Assembly: GCA_015501585.1 (NCBI GenBank)
Contig: JADNRY010000371.1
Coordinates: forward strand, 1 to 59,573
Direction: 5' to 3'
DNA from: Rhodocollybia butyracea
Lineage: Eukaryota; Basidiomycota; Agaricomycetes; Agaricales; Omphalotaceae
DNA: 59,573 bases
Shown: positions 56,488-59,573 of the stretch, in pieces
Layout of the letters: each line of letters begins with the position of its first letter
How positions within the stretch are numbered: position 1 is the stretch's first letter
The notes under the pieces: generated by a model
The model's input: only the letters and a program-made list of their open reading frames with translations
What the model was told of the DNA's origin: nothing
Databases searched by the model: none
Position numbers and translations under genes: made by a program

Positions 56488-59400
56488 TTATAAGCAGATA
56501 AGATGATAATAGGTGGGAGCAAGAAGCTTAAGAAACATCATTGCACTTGTATTTATCCCATATTTATCCCATGTCAGACAGATGCATGACAAGGTTCACT
56601 GATTTGATCTCAAATGAATACCGCTAAAGTGGGGCAAAGGCACCTCATACACCCAGTAAATATGGCGTAGATAGTTTTCATTGGATCAGCTATCATACTC
56701 GCGTGCGCTGCCTCTTGAACACTCACCTGGAAATCAGGGCGCCACTTGTCACACATTTTAATAATGATCTGGCATCAAGATTAATGGATCTCAGGATGGG
56801 CACCTTGGCATTGCCTTAATAGGCTGGGATTCATCTCAAATTATTGATCATATCGGTAGTGCATTTTGTACTTATCATCAGTTTGAATTGCAGTTTTTGA
56901 TTTGCCTAACTTGTAATCTCATTCCCTGATGTAGCAGAAATGCGGCCCGCTACGCAATCAAACAAACATTACTCTAGAGTGTTGAGTCCTACTATGAGTC
57001 TGATGCAGCTCTGATGTTTATTTTGTGTTTGCGTGTTGTTTGTATCTATATTTTAGTGGCAGAGTGGTCCGCGTCGTACACATCTGAGGTTACTTAATTG
57101 GGTACTGGTGCTTATTTTGACTTGAAGCATGCCCTACCTGCTTTTCTTGGACTTATTGGCAACTATTCAAAACCTTAAGGCCAGACATGACCTTGTTTTT
57201 TTTAGCCCTTGCCGATCCGACGATGACAACACACCAATCCCCACTGCGCCGGTTACCCGACAGTATTGCTGCAAGTTCAGAGTCAGTAATAAGTACCATG
57301 TTCCGAGGCCTAACTGGGGGGCAAACTTAGTTTCTTGCTAGATTTTAGACCGATTGCACCCAAATATGTCTCCAAAGCCTACAAAGAGCGCTTTGACATC
57401 ATTGAATCATCATTAGAACACCGTTATGTAAGGGTTCGAACTTTCTGCCACAAGCCAACAGCCCAACCCGCCCTCCCCAAGGTTATGTCAGCGCTTAAGT
57501 TTTTGAATACCTCTTGCTTATTGGACAATCACCTTCATCATGGACTTTATTTACCATGATATAGTGGGCTATTTCTTTCCTTACCCTCAGTCATTCAACC
57601 TTTCATTTTACTGAGGCTAAATACTTTGTTCAATATTTGTCAGTCATATTCTTGGTCATATTAGAGACTTCTTGCTATATGACTGATGAAGATATTACTT
57701 ACCTATTCAATTCTGTTGCGACTGAATCAAAGGTTTGCAATAGGGTGAATCAGGTGATGTTTAGACACTTTGACACTGATATTTGCAAAGGAACGAAGCA
57801 ATATATGATCTCAAAAAGTCAATGTTAAATGTGTATCATCCCCAAGATTAAAGGCTGTAGGCATACCGTATTCAAAAGAGAGATCCAAGGGAGAGATTAT
57901 TAGGATTAATGACTGAACTAACATCCAAAACTACTGGATAAACCATCGGCGAGCAATACCGATTGCTCAGCTAACTCGATATCTCCAACAGTGTAGCACA
58001 TAGATACTAGTACCGACCCACTCGCATATCCCTGTGGAGTGCACGCCGGTGCGGAACTCATCATGTTTTATGTTATATTTTACCGTATATTATTTCGCAT
58101 ATTTTCCGTAGATGTAGTTTATTTAAACTCACTTAGATTGTTATTTTCCCCTGCGCGTTTGCTAGGGCTTCTTGCTATCAGACTGGAGTGAACGTTGAGC
58201 TTATTTGACGACTTCTTTAATTCACTCCAACATAGACGTCTTTCTCAGTCCACCTTCTTCCAGTATGAAAATAAATACTTACAATCGTCCCCGGTTAAGC
58301 AGGTGCTAGAATAACGATGCATTAAACTTCTGATGTTCCTCCGACAAGCTTACTCACCATCAACCCTGATAAGATAGACATATGCTCTGTATCATTCGCC
58401 GGATTCACTAGCCCATTGGATTGGCCAGTGAACTCGGCTTGGGGAACCGATCCATCCATTGGCCACGTCAATTGGATATCAAACTGACCACGCTCTAGTG
58501 GGTGAGCTTGGCAGTCGACGCAGTGATGCTCTAAGCTCCGAGACCAGCTTCTGGGTGCTCTGACAAGTAGTAGGTTATTCCTGAAGAACCCCAAGCACTC
58601 CCCCCCGCGACAAATGCAAAACATAAATTTTGACCAAATACAAGATGGTTACCGAGTCTCTTGGATTGTTCTACCGACTGCATTTACTGGGGAAACGCTT
58701 CAAAGAGCCAATTGTAACTGGGGTTTCCGAAGATTTGCCCACCAAATGCTAAATTCATGGTAAGTTACGCAGCTCATTTGTTTTGACATACATACCTGGC
58801 ACGTCTATCAGAGGATCATCAAAATGAAATAATCCTGCCTCAAACTGACGTTGATGCTAGTGTCTTCCGACAGTAGTAGCTTTAACTGTTAATCCTCCAG
58901 CACCAGAACCTGGGTCAAATTAACGATTAGTCCTCGTGCCTATTACAACTTGAATATAGTCGAAGGTCTGTTCGGAGAGTTGCATGGTGTTCAGAGAAGG
59001 CACTGTACAGTCTATTGCCACGGCCCCGCTGATGGGAAACATGGTAACGGGTATAGTAGGGCGTCGATATTGGGGACAAACTGAAAGTTCTGCGAGGACA
59101 GATACAACAATATTGTTCATCGGGAACAATCGCGCGAAAGGAACTAGTTGACCCGAGGAGTGGGTAATACGTTGTGAAACACAACGAAAAGACGGATACA
59201 GAGGTTTAAGCCGAGTTGCAGTGGGCAACATCGCTCACGATCAAGTTCCATCAAACTCCCGTGTCACACTATCGGCAATTACTGCGCTCCTTTTAGCACA
59301 GTCTCACAGTAGATGGTGTACGTACCCGCACTGAAGATCCCTGTAACCGGCGCTCAGCGCCCAGCTCTTGGATCATACATGAATCGAATTCGTTGTTCCT

Positions 59401-59573
59401 TCCTTCCTTCTGAGTTCTCACCCGACATTCTCTTTACTGATAGCCTATGAGTATGGTAAGTCGGGTACAGTCAACGATACTCCGTTTTTCCCAGGAAGGC
59501 CATTTTCATCACTGGTACCGTGCTGGTGTGGTGTGTATGCGCCAAGAGAGAATCTCAGAGGTATCTCGAAGGT
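56488..59573. other. Right-end region without recognised genes
   Basis: Short open frames occur at 57129-57341, 57335-57559 and 57637-57828 (plus) and at 58322-58624 and 58920-59231 (minus). The last two could be exons of one minus-strand gene (text TFDYIQVVIGTRTN, then FDPGSGAGGLTVKAT in the intervening sequence), but in-frame stops interrupt the simplest joins. No domain was recognised and no paired repeats were seen. Confidence 0.25.

Overview
This window looks like an accessory, transposon-rich region of a basidiomycete (Agaricomycete) nuclear genome. The evidence is dense short introns (about 45-78 nt, GT..AG, often with CTNAY-type branch sites), a basidiomycete-type sesquiterpene synthase, a multi-pass membrane protein of the kind common in Agaricomycetes, a NACHT-WD40 NOD-like receptor, and many decayed class I and class II elements. 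All gene models were read by eye. Exon joins were accepted only where phase and family-typical sequence agreed.

Left part (1-12.9 kb). A gag-type zinc-knuckle remnant is followed by an unrecognised multi-exon gene (about 1054-3262) whose third exon is split by a 590-bp hAT-type MITE with an 8-bp target duplication. An intact 8-exon membrane-protein gene lies at 4272-5834. A Helitron of the Helentron/Helitron2 architecture follows (6455-12943). It carries a 1,477-aa Rep protein with no helicase.

Host-gene island (13.3-24.1 kb). An ACR3 arsenite efflux gene has 12 exons, and its conserved transport cysteine sits in a 12-nt microexon. It converges on a small Cdc25/ACR2-like rhodanese gene, so together they look like an arsenic-detoxification pair (reduction plus export). 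Next comes a LARP7/Pof8-like RNA-binding protein with two tandem xRRM modules, then a 2.1-kb foldback transposon with an 8-bp target duplication, then a five-exon sesquiterpene synthase. A short Helentron sits 24 nt beyond the synthase stop. Just past it is a decayed partial copy of the LARP7-like gene.

Right part (25-59.6 kb). This is mostly nested transposons: an LTR-like repeat region; a gag-only Copia element with identical-length 166-bp LTRs and a half-tRNA-iMet primer site; a dead Tad1-like LINE (30.3-40.5 kb) broken by a 1.84-kb insertion with a GCGCT target duplication; a third Helentron whose terminus was split by a solo LTR; a TA-flanked MITE; two related hAT MITEs; a gag-only Gypsy element with 253-bp LTRs; and a Copia 3' end. 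The last recognisable host gene is a minus-strand NACHT-WD40 receptor (51842-about 56457) with 14 nearly identical WD40 repeats. The final 3 kb holds nothing I can identify.

No tRNA, rRNA or CRISPR feature was seen. The most unusual signals are the three Helentrons defined by asymmetric terminal inverted repeats, the ACR3 microexon, the doubled xRRM, and the near-identical WD40 array.
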